A stretch of DNA of 64,000 bases from Armatimonadota bacterium (GCA_018268395.1 JAFDWQ010000008.1:62001-126000); one strand, 5' to 3'; positions 34,532 to 44,256 are shown, counted from the first letter of the stretch. A program made the numbers and translations. Notes: generated from the sequence alone by a model not told the origin.

Positions 34532-34921
34532 ATGGCACCCGGGCTCGAAGAGGTCGAGATGCGGTCTTCCGTCTTGGAGGCGGTCTTACAGGACGTCCGG
34601 AACGGACGCGTCATCCGGTTGCCGGATCCGGTGATCGACGGTACCGCGTCTGCGACAGCGCTTCATCTCGTCGGGTCCGAACCGAACCCTTACGGGGGCA
34701 TGTACGGACCGTACCGCTACCAGTTCGAGGGCGAAGACGACTTGTTGCACCTCTTCGTGGCGAGATCGGACGGTGACGAACTCACGCCTGAGGAAGGGCG
34801 TACCGTCGCGGCATGGGTCTTGGAAACGGTTCCGCCCGGGCTCGTGTGGTTCAAGCCCGGGCGGTTCACCCAGCATTTCTATCTCGGACACGACGATCTC
34901 GTCGCGGCCTTGTCCGACTGA
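34532..34921 (+). CDS. Hypothetical protein (129 aa)
   Basis: A small soluble protein without recognised domains. It contains VIRLPDPVIDGTASATALHL and EEGRTVAAWVLETVPPGLVW. It ends 2 bp before the convergent rplE and marks the place where the spc gene order breaks off. CACAAT lies 10 nt before the ATG. Confidence 0.6.
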   Translation: MAPGLEEVEMRSSVLEAVLQDVRNGRVIRLPDPVIDGTASATALHLVGSEPNPYGGMYGPYRYQFEGEDDLLHLFVARSDGDELTPEEGRTVAAWVLETVPPGLVWFKPGRFTQHFYLGHDDLVAALSD

Positions 34922-34923
34922 CG

Positions 34924-35502
34924 TTACTTGTCGCGGAGAGGCATTCCCATCAACTTGAGGAACGCTTTGCCTTCTTCGTCGTTCTTCGCCGTCGTGCAGA
35001 CCGTGATGTCCATACCGCGGATCTTGTCGAACGAATCGTAATCGATCTCCGGGAAGACGAGCTGCTCTTTCAAGCCCATCGAGAAGTTGCCACGACCGTC
35101 GAACGACTTCGGCGAGAGGCCCTGGAAGTCACGGATACGGGGCAGGGCCACTGTGGCGAGTTTGTCAAGGAAGTGGTAGGCGCGGTCGCCACGGAGCGTG
35201 ACACGGCACCCGACTTTCATGCCTTCCCGGACTTTGAAGTTCGAGATCGACTTGCGGGCGGCGGTCGAGACCGGCTTTTGGCCCGTGATGACCTGCATGT
35301 CCGACATCGCCTTGTCGAGCTCCTTCTCCTCGCTGCCCGTCCCCATGTTCACCACGACCTTCACGAGGCGCGGAACCTGCATGACGGAGCTGTACTTGAA
35401 CTGCTCCATCAGGGCCGGGACGACCTTGTCCTTGTAGACCTTCTTGAGCCGTGCCGACGGCAACTTGCCCTGCGTACCGGCTTCTTTCTCTTTGCGTGCC
35501 AT
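34924..35502 (-). CDS. rplE: Ribosomal protein L5
   Basis: A 192-residue protein that binds 5S rRNA in the central protuberance. Typical segments: [36 protein letters not shown] and [15 protein letters not shown]. The last gene of the supercluster in this window; the usual next genes (rpsN/rpsZ, rpsH, rplF) are missing downstream, where a convergent gene lies instead. rplX is 8 bp upstream. Confidence 0.97.
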   Translation of the reverse strand: MARKEKEAGTQGKLPSARLKKVYKDKVVPALMEQFKYSSVMQVPRLVKVVVNMGTGSEEKELDKAMSDMQVITGQKPVSTAARKSISNFKVREGMKVGCRVTLRGDRAYHFLDKLATVALPRIRDFQGLSPKSFDGRGNFSMGLKEQLVFPEIDYDSFDKIRGMDITVCTTAKNDEEGKAFLKLMGMPLRDK

Positions 35503-35510
35503 GACCTAGA

Positions 35511-35924
35511 TCAGCCCTCCTTCTGCATGTTGGGCTCGTCGAGGATGGTCTTCCCGCTCTTCTTGGCGTAGCGGACGATCTTGCCGTCCTCTTTGCGGCG
35601 GCCGATGCGGCTCGGTTGGCCGCTTTCGGGATCGATGACCATCAAGTTGCTGATATGGACGGGGACCGGGATGCGCACGCGCGCCGACCGCTGGCCTTGG
35701 TACTTCGCTTTGAAGTGCTTGATCGCGGCGTTCAACGGTAAAGGCTGTTCCGGGTTCTCCTCGTTGTCCTGGAGGACGATCGCCTTCATCTTCTCTTGGC
35801 TGACGGCAGCGACGAAGCCGGTCTGGCCCTTGTCCTTGCCCGCGATGATCAGGACCTTGTCTCCGGTCCGGACCTTCAGCTTGACGTGCTGCTTCTTGGC
35901 TTTGATATCGGCTTTGGTCGGCAT
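35511..35924 (-). CDS. rplX: Ribosomal protein L24
   Basis: A 137-residue assembly-initiator protein of the large subunit. The KOW motif is [20 protein letters not shown], and the C-terminal zone has [19 protein letters not shown]. It is longer than the usual ~105 residues because of an insertion around [20 protein letters not shown]. The ATG follows the rplN stop by one base. Confidence 0.95.
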   Translation of the reverse strand: MPTKADIKAKKQHVKLKVRTGDKVLIIAGKDKGQTGFVAAVSQEKMKAIVLQDNEENPEQPLPLNAAIKHFKAKYQGQRSARVRIPVPVHISNLMVIDPESGQPSRIGRRKEDGKIVRYAKKSGKTILDEPNMQKEG

Positions 35925-35925
35925 A

Positions 35926-36297
35926 TCAGATGACCTCCGGTGCGAGCGAGACGATCTTCATGAAGTTGGCGTCCCGGAGCTCGCGGGCGACGGGTCCGAA
36001 GATTCGGGTACCCCTCGGTTCGAGGTTCTGCGGGTTGATGACCACGCAGGCATTGTCGTCGAAGCGCAGGGTGCTTCCGTCGGCACGGCGGACGTGCCGC
36101 TTCGTGCGGACGATCACCGCTCTGATGACGTCGCCCTTCTTGACGGGCATGTTCGGGGTCGCGCTCTTGACGCTCGCCACGATGACGTCCCCGACGCCTC
36201 CGTATTTCGGTTGCGAACCCTTCAGTACGCGGATGCACATCACCTCACGCGCGCCACTGTTGTCCGCCACCTTCAGCCTTGTGAACTGTTGGATCAT
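35926..36297 (-). CDS. rplN: Ribosomal protein L14
   Basis: A 123-residue protein of the intersubunit face. It begins [20 protein letters not shown] and contains [15 protein letters not shown] and the C-terminal [11 protein letters not shown]. Length and sequence are typical. An 82-bp gap separates it from rpsQ. Confidence 0.97.
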   Translation of the reverse strand: MIQQFTRLKVADNSGAREVMCIRVLKGSQPKYGGVGDVIVASVKSATPNMPVKKGDVIRAVIVRTKRHVRRADGSTLRFDDNACVVINPQNLEPRGTRIFGPVARELRDANFMKIVSLAPEVI

Positions 36298-36379
36298 CTC
36301 TTGTTCCTTGTCGTGCCCGTCGTCCGTGCCGAGCCCGCGCGCGCCATCGGCCCTCGCAAGGGCTGAGGCGCGGGGCGCG

Positions 36380-36637
36380 TCACTTCACCTTTTCGACGAT
36401 ACGGACGACCCTCCATCGTTTCTCTTTGCTCAGGGGCCGAGTCTCCATGATCTCGACCGTGTCGCCGACGTCGCAACCGATCTCGTCGTGGGCCTTCACA
36501 CGGTTGGTGTTCCGGACCGTCTTGCCATAGATCGGGTGTTGACCCGCCCTTTCGAGCCGGACGACGACCGTCTTGTCCATCTTGTTCGAGGCGACGACGC
36601 CGCGCCGCGATTTTCGGGTGTGCCGGGCCTCGCTCAC
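36380..36637 (-). CDS. rpsQ: Ribosomal protein S17
   Basis: An 85-residue 16S rRNA-binding protein. The core motif is [18 protein letters not shown], then [16 protein letters not shown] and [14 protein letters not shown]. Its start overlaps the stop of rpmC by 4 bp (ATGA), implying coupled translation. Confidence 0.96.
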   Translation of the reverse strand: MSEARHTRKSRRGVVASNKMDKTVVVRLERAGQHPIYGKTVRNTNRVKAHDEIGCDVGDTVEIMETRPLSKEKRWRVVRIVEKVK

Positions 36638-36840
36638 TTCTGTCCTCGCTTCTTCTCTTCGATCAGCGTCAGGAGACGGGCGATGTTATGGCGCCGGACC
36701 TTCAGGCTGGCCACGTCCGTCAACTGGCGGAAGACGAGGTCGCGTCGCGCTTTATAAAGGGCGGCGCGCTCTTGGCGGACCAGCTCTTCCAGTTCAGGGA
36801 CGCTCTTGTCTCTCAGATCGGCGGCTTTCAACGCTTTCAT
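36634..36840 (-). CDS. rpmC: Ribosomal protein L29
   Basis: A 68-residue protein near the tunnel exit: [20 protein letters not shown] at the start and [19 protein letters not shown] near the end. The ATG at 36840 is chosen by homology; the longer frame upstream is read-through from the rplP tail. Overlaps rpsQ by 4 bp. Confidence 0.95.
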   Translation of the reverse strand: MKALKAADLRDKSVPELEELVRQERAALYKARRDLVFRQLTDVASLKVRRHNIARLLTLIEEKKRGQK

Positions 36841-36850
36841 TTCGGGATCG

Positions 36851-37363
36851 TTACTCCTGGACCTCGGCCACGGCGGCCGTTTCCGTCGACTCGGGGGCGT
36901 CCTCGCCCGCAGCGGCACCGTGGTCGCCCTTCGTGCCCTTGGCGGGCGGCACCCATACGAAGCCTTCCTTCACGACGAACTTCGTGCGGATCGGCAGTTT
37001 GTGCTGGGCGAGCCTCATGGCTTCCTTGGCGACTTCGGGCGCGGGGCCCGTCATTTCGAACATCACGCGACCCGGTTTTACGACGGCCACCCAACCTTCG
37101 ACGCCCGCCTTACCTTTGCCCATGCGCTGTTCGAGCGGCTTCTTGGTGTAAGGCTTGTCCGGGAAGATCCGGATCCAGACCTGGCCGCCGCGCTTGATGT
37201 GGCGGGTCATCGCGATACGGGCGGCTTCGATCTGCCGGGCGGTGATCCACCCGCAGTCGTCCGCGACGATCGCGTACTCGCCGAAACTCAGCTCGGCGCC
37301 GCCTTTGGCACGGCCGCACATACGGCCTCGGAACTGCTTGCGGTACTTCGTCCGCTTAGGCAT
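36851..37363 (-). CDS. rplP: Ribosomal protein L16 with acidic tail
   Basis: A 170-residue protein that contacts the A-site tRNA. It begins [20 protein letters not shown] and has the conserved [20 protein letters not shown]. After the normal end near residue 135 it carries about 35 extra residues, mainly Gly, Ala, Glu and Asp ([15 protein letters not shown]). The start ATG at 37363 lies inside the last codons of rpsC, so the two genes overlap by 8 bp. Confidence 0.95.
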   Translation of the reverse strand: MPKRTKYRKQFRGRMCGRAKGGAELSFGEYAIVADDCGWITARQIEAARIAMTRHIKRGGQVWIRIFPDKPYTKKPLEQRMGKGKAGVEGWVAVVKPGRVMFEMTGPAPEVAKEAMRLAQHKLPIRTKFVVKEGFVWVPPAKGTKGDHGAAAGEDAPESTETAAVAEVQE

Positions 37364-38153
37364 TAACATCGGCTTTCACCTCCGGACCCGTGGTCTCGTC
37401 GGAGCGCGGCTGGAAGTCCCCGCCACCCTCTCGTCCGTCACGGCCGCCACGGCGCGGCCGTCGCATCTCGCTCGCGGCTTCGGCCGCGATCGCGGCCATA
37501 AGCTGCCGCTCGGGGAGGACTTCGCCCTTGTAGATCCAGACCCGCACACCGACGGTGCCATAGATCGTGTAGGCGATCGCGTAACCGTAGTCGATGTCGG
37601 CCCGGAGCGTGTGCAGGGGCACTTTTCCGAACTTGTCCTGTTCGACGCGGGCGATTTCGGCGCCGTTCAGACGGCCGCTGACGATGACCTTCATGCCTCG
37701 CGCGTTCATGCGCTGGGCCCGCGTCATCGACTGGCGCATGGCGCGCCGGTGGCTGATACGCTTTTCAAGCTGGATCGCGATGTTCTCGGCGACGAGTTGC
37801 GCGTCAAGTTCCGGCTGGCGGACCTCGGCGACGTTCACCTGGACCTGGCTCGTCGGGTCCTCCCGTCGCAGCCTGCGGTTCAGCTCGTTGCTGATCTCGT
37901 CGATGCCCTTGCCGCCTCGGCCGATGACGGCTCCGGGCCGGCTCGTGAAGACCGTGACCTTGACACGGGTCGCGGCCCGTTCGATCTCGACTCGGCTGAC
38001 GATGCCCTTACCCAGCTTTTCGCGGAGGTAGGCACGGATCTTCTGATCGCTCGCCAGGGTGTGCCGGTATTCCTTCTTGTGGACGAACCAGTGGCTGTCG
38101 TGGCCACGGATGACGCCGAGCCGGAAACCGACCGGATGGATCTTCTGTCCCAT
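37356..38153 (-). CDS. rpsC: Ribosomal protein S3
   Basis: A 265-residue protein of the mRNA-entry site. The N-terminus is [20 protein letters not shown], the KH domain has [16 protein letters not shown], and the C-terminal domain has [20 protein letters not shown]. About 35-40 residues beyond the usual end are Gly/Arg/Asp-rich. Its start shares one base with the stop of rplV (38153). Confidence 0.97.
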   Translation of the reverse strand: MGQKIHPVGFRLGVIRGHDSHWFVHKKEYRHTLASDQKIRAYLREKLGKGIVSRVEIERAATRVKVTVFTSRPGAVIGRGGKGIDEISNELNRRLRREDPTSQVQVNVAEVRQPELDAQLVAENIAIQLEKRISHRRAMRQSMTRAQRMNARGMKVIVSGRLNGAEIARVEQDKFGKVPLHTLRADIDYGYAIAYTIYGTVGVRVWIYKGEVLPERQLMAAIAAEAASEMRRPRRGGRDGREGGGDFQPRSDETTGPEVKADVNA

Positions 38154-38737
38154 TACGCCTGCTCCTCCTCTTTCGCCACGGGGGCCTCGGCCCCAGGCGT
38201 TTCCGCCGCCGTTTCCTCGGCCACGGGGGCTTCGGCGACCGCTTCCGGCTCGACCGCTCCGGTCTCCACCGTCTCTTCGGTCACGGGTTCGGCCACCGTC
38301 TCTTCGGCCACGGCTTCCTTCTTGGCGCCCTTGGCCTTCTTCGGGGCCTCGAACTTCGGACGCGCCTTCGATTTCGTGCCGTGCGGCTTGACCTTGCCCG
38401 CCGGTTCGTACTCCTCGACGACGACGGTGATGTGGCTGGTCTTCTTCAAAATGCGGTTCGCCCGGCCCATCGAGCGGGCGGTGATGCGCTTCATCTTCGG
38501 CCCCTCGTCCACCATCACGGTGGCGATCCTGAGGTTCTCGGGGGAGATGTTGAGGTTCTCCTGCGCGTTCGCCATCGCGCTGATCAACACCTTGCGCAGA
38601 TAGAAGGCGCCTTTGCTCGGGTGGAAGCGCAACACCTCGGCCGTCCGTACGGCCGAACTGCCACGGACCTCGTCCGCGACGATCCGCACCTTACGGGGCT
38701 GCACCCTCAAGTATTTTGCGACTGCTCGTACTTCCAT
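38153..38737 (-). CDS. rplV: Ribosomal protein L22 with long Ala/Glu tail
   Basis: A 194-residue protein; the normal L22 fold ends near residue 110 (core: [42 protein letters not shown]). The remaining ~84 residues are a basic linker ([19 protein letters not shown]) and a degenerate Val-Ala-Glu-Glu-rich acidic tail. The tail should lie on the subunit surface near the tunnel exit. Its role is unknown. Confidence 0.95.
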   Translation of the reverse strand: MEVRAVAKYLRVQPRKVRIVADEVRGSSAVRTAEVLRFHPSKGAFYLRKVLISAMANAQENLNISPENLRIATVMVDEGPKMKRITARSMGRANRILKKTSHITVVVEEYEPAGKVKPHGTKSKARPKFEAPKKAKGAKKEAVAEETVAEPVTEETVETGAVEPEAVAEAPVAEETAAETPGAEAPVAKEEEQA

Positions 38738-38860
38738 TTCGTCTCAGTTCTCAGGATCCAAAACCCTGTCAGGACGGCGTACCGGACGTGTCCGGAAGCG
38801 CCTGGTCGGGGCTGCGCAAGGAGGCGGATTGTACCTTCTCCCGGCCCGGCCCCCAGGGAC

Positions 38861-39148
38861 TCACTTGACTCGCACACCCCGCTCCGGGATCGACCCGTCG
38901 TGGCCCCGGTAGGTCCGCGTAGGAGCGAACTCTCCGAGCTTGTGGCCGATCATGTTCTCGGTCACGAACACGGGAAGGTGCTTGTTGCCGTTGTGGACGG
39001 CGATCGTGTGCCCGATCATCTCGGGGATCACGGTCGATCGGCGCGACCACGTCTTGATCAGTTTCTTTTCTCCGGCCTCGTTCATCGCCATCACCTTCTT
39101 GTAGAGGTGGTCGTCGATGAAATAGCCTTTCTTGAGACTTCTCGCCAT
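38861..39148 (-). CDS. rpsS: Ribosomal protein S19
   Basis: A 95-residue protein of the small-subunit head: [39 protein letters not shown] and [10 protein letters not shown]. Length is typical. A 123-bp gap separates it from rplV; I see no promoter in the gap. Confidence 0.97.
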   Translation of the reverse strand: MARSLKKGYFIDDHLYKKVMAMNEAGEKKLIKTWSRRSTVIPEMIGHTIAVHNGNKHLPVFVTENMIGHKLGEFAPTRTYRGHDGSIPERGVRVK

Positions 39149-39159
39149 AGTTCCTCAGA

Positions 39160-39999
39160 TCACTTCTTCACGTCTTGGCGCCGGCGGACGATGAACTTGT
39201 CCGTGCGCTTGTTCTTGCGCGTCCTACGACCGAGGGCCTTGTTGCCCCAGCGGTCGACGGGGCCCTTCTTACGGCCGACGGGCGACTTCGCTTCACCGCC
39301 GCCGTGAGGGTGGTCGCGCGGACTCTTGACGACGCCGCGGACGTGCGGCTTGCGGCCGAGGCCCCGGTTCTTGCCGGCCTTACCGAGCTGTTCGTTCTCG
39401 TGCTCGGCGTTCCCGACTTCGCCCACGGTCGCGCGGCACTCCGCATGGACCATGCGCATCTCGCCGCTCGGAAGCCGTAAAGTCACGTAGTTCCCTTCCT
39501 TGGCCATCACCTGTGCCGCGCCGCCGGCGCTGCGGACCATCTGGCCGCCGCGTCCCGGTTGGAGCTCGATGTTGTGGACCAACGTACCGAGCGGAATGTT
39601 CTTCAGCGCGAGGCAGTTGCCAGGCAGGATGTCTGCGCCTTCGCCGCTCCGGACCGTGTTGCCGACGGGCAGGTTCTTCGGGGCGAGGATGTAGCGCTTC
39701 TCTCCGTCGGCGTATTCGACGAGGGCGATGCGGCACGTGCGGTTCGGATCGTATTCGATCGCGGTCACGGTCGCGTCCATGCCGTCCTTGTCGCGCCTAA
39801 AGTCGATGATGCGGTACCGCCGCTTGTTGCCGCCGCCCCTGTTGAACGACGTGATCCGGCCCGTATGGTTCCGGCCACCGGACTTGTTCAACGAGGTCGT
39901 CAGCGACTTCTCGGGCTTCTTCTTCGTGACTTCGGAATAGGTCGACGCGATGAGGTGGCGTCGCCCTGGAGAAGTCGGCTTGGCTTTTTTGACTGGCAT
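39160..39999 (-). CDS. rplB: Ribosomal protein L2
   Basis: A 279-residue protein near the peptidyl-transferase centre. Conserved pieces include [38 protein letters not shown] and the C-terminal [19 protein letters not shown]. Length is typical. It is 3 bp from rplW and 11 bp from rpsS. Confidence 0.98.
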   Translation of the reverse strand: MPVKKAKPTSPGRRHLIASTYSEVTKKKPEKSLTTSLNKSGGRNHTGRITSFNRGGGNKRRYRIIDFRRDKDGMDATVTAIEYDPNRTCRIALVEYADGEKRYILAPKNLPVGNTVRSGEGADILPGNCLALKNIPLGTLVHNIELQPGRGGQMVRSAGGAAQVMAKEGNYVTLRLPSGEMRMVHAECRATVGEVGNAEHENEQLGKAGKNRGLGRKPHVRGVVKSPRDHPHGGGEAKSPVGRKKGPVDRWGNKALGRRTRKNKRTDKFIVRRRQDVKK

Positions 40000-40002
40000 G
40001 GC

Positions 40003-40350
40003 TTAAATCCCGTAGTCCTCGAGCATCTGTCCTCTGGCCAGCGTCACAATCGCCTTCTTGAAGTCAGGACGCTTGCCCTTGCTCCTTTGGCCGACCCGGC
40101 GCGACTTGCCGTGGACCTTGATCGTGCGGACGCTTTCGACGACGATCTTTTCGTCCTTGTCGCGTTTGCCCGCGTTGTACATGTCTTCGACCGCTTTCTT
40201 GATCTCGATCTTGTTGCTGTCCGGCGCCACGATGAACGTGTACTTGCGCTGAAGCTTCTGGTCGTCCTTGATCCTCGGGTCGCCGTAGCTCAGGGCCACG
40301 GTCTTTTCGGTGACGTGCGGACGGATCACGATGCTGTGGGGGTCTTTCAC
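40003..40350 (-). CDS. rplW: Ribosomal protein L23
   Basis: A 115-residue tunnel-exit protein that docks chaperones and SRP: VIRPHVTEKTVALSYG, YTFIVAPDSNKIEIKKAVE and DKDEKIVVESVRTIKVHGK. It overlaps the end of rplD by 4 bp (ATGA type). Confidence 0.96.
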   Translation of the reverse strand: MKDPHSIVIRPHVTEKTVALSYGDPRIKDDQKLQRKYTFIVAPDSNKIEIKKAVEDMYNAGKRDKDEKIVVESVRTIKVHGKSRRVGQRSKGKRPDFKKAIVTLARGQMLEDYGI

Positions 40351-41030
40351 GCTTTGTCCTCCTTAGCCGTCTTTTTGGCGGTCTTCGGCGCGGCCTTCTT
40401 CGGCGCCGGAGCCTCAGACTCGGAAGCCGAGTACGTCGCTTCCACCGTCGCGAGAGCGTCCTTCGCCATCAACACCTTGTGCGCGACCAGCAGGTCGCGG
40501 GTGCTGAACGCCGCTCCACGGCCGTCTTTGCGGGGGGCCGTCCGGACTTCGACGCCTTCGATGTTCTGGAAGCTCTTGATGGTGGCTTCGTCGTGGTCGG
40601 CGAGGACGACAAGGATCCGCTTGGCACCGGCCAAGCCGCTCTTGGCGATCAAAGCCGCCGCGTCCTTGGTCTTCGGCGACGCGAACGCGATCTTGTCGAC
40701 CACGACCAGGTCGCCTGACGAGGCCTTGTCAGCGAGGGCGCCGAGAAGGGCCAACCGCCTCTCTTTGCGGTTCACCTTCTTCGTGTAGTCGCGCGGCTTG
40801 ACCGCGAGGGCCATACCGCCGTGCGCATAGTGCGGCGCGCGGATCGTGCCTTGCCGGGCGTTGCCCGTCTTTTTCTGCTTGTACGGCTTTTTGCCGCCGC
40901 CACGGACCTCGCTGCGCGTCTTCGCGCTTTGCGTGCCTTGCCGGGCGTTGGCCTCTTCCGCCACCACGACGCGGTGGAGCAGGTTGGGGCTGACGTTCAG
41001 CCCTTTCAAAGTGTCGAGAAAGTCGGCCAT
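40347..41030 (-). CDS. rplD: Ribosomal protein L4
   Basis: A 227-residue protein lining the exit tunnel. Hallmarks: RQGTQSAKTRSEVRGGGKKP, GTIRAPHYAHGGMALAVKPR and VRTAPRKDGRGAAFSTRDLL. About 20 extra residues at the C-terminus are Ala/Lys-rich (APAPKKAAPKTAKKTAKED). In other bacteria L4 represses the S10 operon; whether it acts on the long rplC leader here is unknown. Confidence 0.96.
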   Translation of the reverse strand: MADFLDTLKGLNVSPNLLHRVVVAEEANARQGTQSAKTRSEVRGGGKKPYKQKKTGNARQGTIRAPHYAHGGMALAVKPRDYTKKVNRKERRLALLGALADKASSGDLVVVDKIAFASPKTKDAAALIAKSGLAGAKRILVVLADHDEATIKSFQNIEGVEVRTAPRKDGRGAAFSTRDLLVAHKVLMAKDALATVEATYSASESEAPAPKKAAPKTAKKTAKEDKA

Positions 41031-41033
41031 GGC

Positions 41034-41660
41034 TTACTTCGCCTCCTTGTTGATCGTGACCAGGGTGCCGTTCGCACCGGGGACGCTTCCGCTCACCAGG
41101 ATCAGGTTGCGCTCGTTGTCGACGCTCACCACCTTCAGGCCCTTCTGCGTCACGCGTTCGTCGCCCATGTGGCCCGGCTTCTTCGTACCCTTGAAGACCC
41201 GCTGCGGGCCCGTCGCACCGCTCGAGAGCGGACGCCTGTGGGTCATGTAGCCGTGGGTCATGTGCTGGCCCTTGAAGTGGTGCCGTTTGACGCCGCCTGC
41301 GAAACCTCGGCCCTTGCTCGTCCCCGTGACCGTGATCTTTTCGCCGGCGCTGAAAATGTCGGCGGTGATCTCTTGTCCGGCTTCGAAGCCGTCGACCTTG
41401 TCGACGCGGAACTCGCGAATGAAGCGCAGGTTCTTGTTCAGGCCTGCTTTCTTCAGGTGGCCGTACTTCGGCCAGTTCATCTGCTTCTCGCTCTGGTCGC
41501 CGTAGCCGACCTGGACGGCACTGTAACCGTCCTTGTCAGGCGTCCGGACCTGAGTGACGTAGACCGGCCCGGCCTCGATGACCGTGACCGGGATAAACCG
41601 TCCCTCGTCATCGAAGACGTGGGTCATCCCGACTTTCGTACCTAGGATCCCTGGTAGCAA
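41034..41660 (-). CDS. rplC: Ribosomal protein L3 (TTG start)
   Basis: A 208-residue protein: GILGTKVGMTHVFDDEGRF at the start, GTSKGRGFAGGVKRHHFKG in the central loop and GPQRVFKGTKKPGHMGDERV. The start codon is TTG at 41660, fixed by an ideal Shine-Dalgarno GGAGG five bases upstream. It heads the S10-spc block because rpsJ is displaced 2.7 kb upstream. Confidence 0.97.
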   Translation of the reverse strand: MLPGILGTKVGMTHVFDDEGRFIPVTVIEAGPVYVTQVRTPDKDGYSAVQVGYGDQSEKQMNWPKYGHLKKAGLNKNLRFIREFRVDKVDGFEAGQEITADIFSAGEKITVTGTSKGRGFAGGVKRHHFKGQHMTHGYMTHRRPLSSGATGPQRVFKGTKKPGHMGDERVTQKGLKVVSVDNERNLILVSGSVPGANGTLVTINKEAK

Positions 41661-41870
41661 ACTTTCCTCCGTTGGGCACCCTGACGGCCGGCGCGCACCC
41701 GCCGCAAGCGCGGCAGATCGCGACGGTCCCCTGTGGGCACCGTTCTCAGACTGGTCCTTCGTTTCAGCTTCCCGCGGCTTCCTTGCGCAAACGGCGTCGC
41801 CCTGAACCCAGGGTCGCCGCGCAAAGGGCCTCGAAGCCGTGACTTCAGGCTCGCTTTCCGAGCGGACGAG

Positions 41871-41876
41871 ACTATA
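41871..41876 (-). promoter_or_regulatory. -10 box for the rplC block
   Basis: TATAGT on the minus strand, about 210 bp before rplC. No consensus -35. Just downstream GCTCG-gaaag-CGAGC forms a small hairpin. The ~200-nt leader (41661-41865) is gene-free and could hold a regulatory structure for the block. Confidence 0.5.
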
Positions 41877-41905
41877 CCACGAGGAGCTTGCGAGAGGTTA
41901 GGGCC

Positions 41906-43093
41906 TTAAGGTTCCGAGTAGCTCACGCGCCAGACCCGCCCCGCTCCCTCGTCCGCGATCAAGAGGGACCCGTCCGTCCAGACCGCAAGACCGACCGGGC
42001 GACCGTACACCCGTTGTTTCGTCCGGTCCGGGCACCATCCCTCGAGAAACGTCTCGACCCGCCGGTCCGCAATGCCGTCGTGGAACTTGATCCGGACGAT
42101 CTCGTAGCCGCTCATGATGCGACGGTTCCTTGAGCCACGGGTCGCTACGAACAGGTCGCCCCTGTACGGTTCGGGGAACATCGGACCGTCGTAGAACGCG
42201 ATCCCGAGCGGCACGGAGTGCGCCGTCAGGAGGACTTCCGGCACCTTCGGTTCCGGAAGTTTGGTCCGAGGCAGCGGCACGCGCGGGTCACGGTGTCGGC
42301 CCGTGAAGTACCAGGGCCACCCGTAGAAGTCGCCCTTTCGGACCCGTGTGACGAACTCCGGCACGAGGTCGTCCCCCATGAAGTCCCGTTCGACCGCGCT
42401 CAGCCAGACCTCGTCGGTGCCGGGCCGGTAGGCGAGACCGACCGGATTGCGGAGCCCGTCTGCCCATACCTCCCGGTTCCGGCCGTCAGCCGAAAACCGC
42501 ATGACCGTGCCCCGTGGCGGCTTCTCCGGGGACTTGTCCGTCTCCGAGCCGACGGTCAGGAGGAAGTGCTCGCCGTCCGGCTCGAAAAGGATGTTGCGGG
42601 TCCAATGTTGCTTGTAACCCCTGGCCGGAAGTCCCGAGACGACGGTCTCGCCTGGGCCCGTCGGTCGGTCGTCGCCTGCCCGGAACGGGTACCGGACGAC
42701 CTTGTCGGTCTCGGCCACGTAAAGCCATTCCCCTTGCAGCGCCATTCCGAACGGAAGGTCCAGGCCCTCGAGGAACGGGAGTTTCACGTCCGCCTTCCCG
42801 CCATGGTCCGTATCGCGCATCAGGACGATCCGGCCCTGATAGCATTCGGTCACGAGCACGTCCCCGTTCGGAAGGGCCAACAGCCACCTCGGACTCTTCA
42901 GACCGTTCGCGAAAGAGGTGACCTGGAACCCGGGCGGACCGTGCAAATGGGACGCGTCCCGCGGCCACGTGACGAGCGGCGGCTGATCGACCGACCGGGA
43001 AACGTACGGCTTCGGTAAACGGGCGGGGTCGATGAACGTCGTCTTGGGCGTCCATGGTTCTTGGGCGAGCCAAAGACCGAGCCAGAGCGCCAT
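41906..43093 (-). CDS. PQQ-type sugar dehydrogenase-like beta-propeller protein
   Basis: A 395-residue exported protein of the glucose/sorbosone dehydrogenase propeller family. A short hydrophobic start (MALWLGLWLAQEPW) precedes GFQVTSFANGLKSPRWLLAL, DTDHGGKADVKLPFLEGLDL, GLRNPVGLAYRPGTDEVW and RKGDFYGWPWYFTG, all typical. These proteins oxidise sugars with PQQ, or act as binding propellers. No PQQ biosynthesis genes are in view. The ATG at 43093 is chosen for the signal segment. It lies between rpsJ and rplC. Confidence 0.8.
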   Translation of the reverse strand: MALWLGLWLAQEPWTPKTTFIDPARLPKPYVSRSVDQPPLVTWPRDASHLHGPPGFQVTSFANGLKSPRWLLALPNGDVLVTECYQGRIVLMRDTDHGGKADVKLPFLEGLDLPFGMALQGEWLYVAETDKVVRYPFRAGDDRPTGPGETVVSGLPARGYKQHWTRNILFEPDGEHFLLTVGSETDKSPEKPPRGTVMRFSADGRNREVWADGLRNPVGLAYRPGTDEVWLSAVERDFMGDDLVPEFVTRVRKGDFYGWPWYFTGRHRDPRVPLPRTKLPEPKVPEVLLTAHSVPLGIAFYDGPMFPEPYRGDLFVATRGSRNRRIMSGYEIVRIKFHDGIADRRVETFLEGWCPDRTKQRVYGRPVGLAVWTDGSLLIADEGAGRVWRVSYSEP

Positions 43094-43157
43094 CTTAACC
43101 TGAGAGACGACGGCAGGCTCCCGGCTGCACCGGGAGCCTGTTCGTATCAGAGTTCTC

Positions 43158-44183
43158 TTAGAAGCCGGCGCCCGCGTCGTGAAAGACCTGCGGGACACCT
43201 GCATTGGCCCTGTACGTGATGCGCCGTGGCGCCGACCACTCGCCGTCGTCCACCTTCGAACGGCTGACCGTCGGCAACCAGGCCCCTTCGACCTGGACAT
43301 AGTCCGAGTACTCGACGACGACGTCCGCGACGGGCCCGGCCGCCCTGTCATGGTAGGAGATGGACCGGATCCTAGACGTTTCGTCATCGAGCGTCACGTC
43401 GAAAACGATGTCTCCTTTGGCCATCGTCCAGCCTTTACCGGCTTTCAAGGGTGTCAACACCCCTGCGCCGTTCCCCAACAAGATTCCGACGGGGTGCCTC
43501 GTGAACATCGCGTCCAAAGCCCTGAGCTCGCCCGGATGGACTCCGTAGACCTCCCCTGGCTTGCCCTCGGCAGCCTTCTTTCCGTTGACCACGAAGAACA
43601 GACGCCCTTTGTCCCATTCCTCCCAGTGGGCGTACCTGTCTTTCGCCAGGAACGACCAGTTGGTCTTCCAAACCTTGTCTAGACCGTCCTCCTTATAGGG
43701 CGTCTCCAACGTCCAGAAAAGGCCTTTTAGGGCCCGTAACGAACGGCCGCCGTGGGCCTTGAGGGCTTTAGAAAAGACCGACGAAGCCGCTTCTTTGTCT
43801 ACCGCTCGGACGGCCGGACGACGTCCCACGGAGGCGAAATACTTGTCCTTCGAGGCCATGAAGGTCGTCCGACAGCCGTCAGACGCGAAAAAGAACAGTT
43901 TGCCGTTGACGACCGCGAACCTGTCTGGACTTCCCTTCCCGGTCAAGGCTCCCATCTTCCCGCACGCCCCTCCGTTCTGGGCCGCGTAAGCCACGGGATC
44001 CTTCTGGAACTGCTTCAAACGGGCTGACGAAGCAAAGCGGTATTCGTGCCTCAGGTACTTCACCGAGAACCGCGGGTCCCCTTGGACCTCGCGTCCTTGT
44101 TGTAGTTCGATCGGGTCCAGGCCCTTGATGGCCAGTTCCGTCTTGGCTTCCAAGAGGGTTGCGAGCGCGAGGAGGTTCAGCAT
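43158..44183 (-). CDS. Exported YHS-domain protein
   Basis: A 341-residue protein with a signal-like start (MLNLLALATLLEAKTEL). The N-terminal ~100 residues form a YHS/TRASH-like metal-associated domain: AIKGLDPIELQQGREV, YRFASSARLKQFQKDP and the following Cys in NGGACGKMG, with a second Cys in ASDGCRTTF. The C-terminal part (WTLETPYKED, RYAHWEEWDKGRLFFVVNG, IVFDVTLDDETSRIRSI) resembles outer-membrane lipoprotein-sorting-type beta sheets. It is driven by the best promoter in the window, overlapped by a palindrome. Confidence 0.7.
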   Translation of the reverse strand: MLNLLALATLLEAKTELAIKGLDPIELQQGREVQGDPRFSVKYLRHEYRFASSARLKQFQKDPVAYAAQNGGACGKMGALTGKGSPDRFAVVNGKLFFFASDGCRTTFMASKDKYFASVGRRPAVRAVDKEAASSVFSKALKAHGGRSLRALKGLFWTLETPYKEDGLDKVWKTNWSFLAKDRYAHWEEWDKGRLFFVVNGKKAAEGKPGEVYGVHPGELRALDAMFTRHPVGILLGNGAGVLTPLKAGKGWTMAKGDIVFDVTLDDETSRIRSISYHDRAAGPVADVVVEYSDYVQVEGAWLPTVSRSKVDDGEWSAPRRITYRANAGVPQVFHDAGAGF

Positions 44184-44209
44184 CGTCCTATCCCACCGAC
44201 CATGTGTGA

Positions 44210-44223
44210 GTTGATCGTTCAAC
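44210..44223 (-). promoter_or_regulatory. Palindromic operator candidate
   Basis: GTTGAACGATCAAC on the minus strand: 5-bp arms GTTGA/TCAAC with a 4-base centre. It lies 4 bp downstream of the -10 box and covers the expected transcription start of the YHS gene, an ideal place for a repressor. The cognate regulator is not known. Confidence 0.45.
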
Positions 44224-44227
44224 CAAC

Positions 44228-44256
44228 ATCATACACCAAACCGGTGAGAGTGTCAA
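44228..44256 (-). promoter_or_regulatory. Consensus sigma-70-type promoter
   Basis: Minus-strand TTGACA (44251-44256), a 17-bp spacer and TATGAT (44228-44233). The start point would be near 44221, about 40 nt before the ATG of the YHS-domain gene at 44183. Confidence 0.75.

Noticed and set aside
41661-41870. A known L4-binding S10-type leader before rplC
   Set aside because: Only one small hairpin is visible; nothing matches the characterised leader structure, so only a generic leader is reported.
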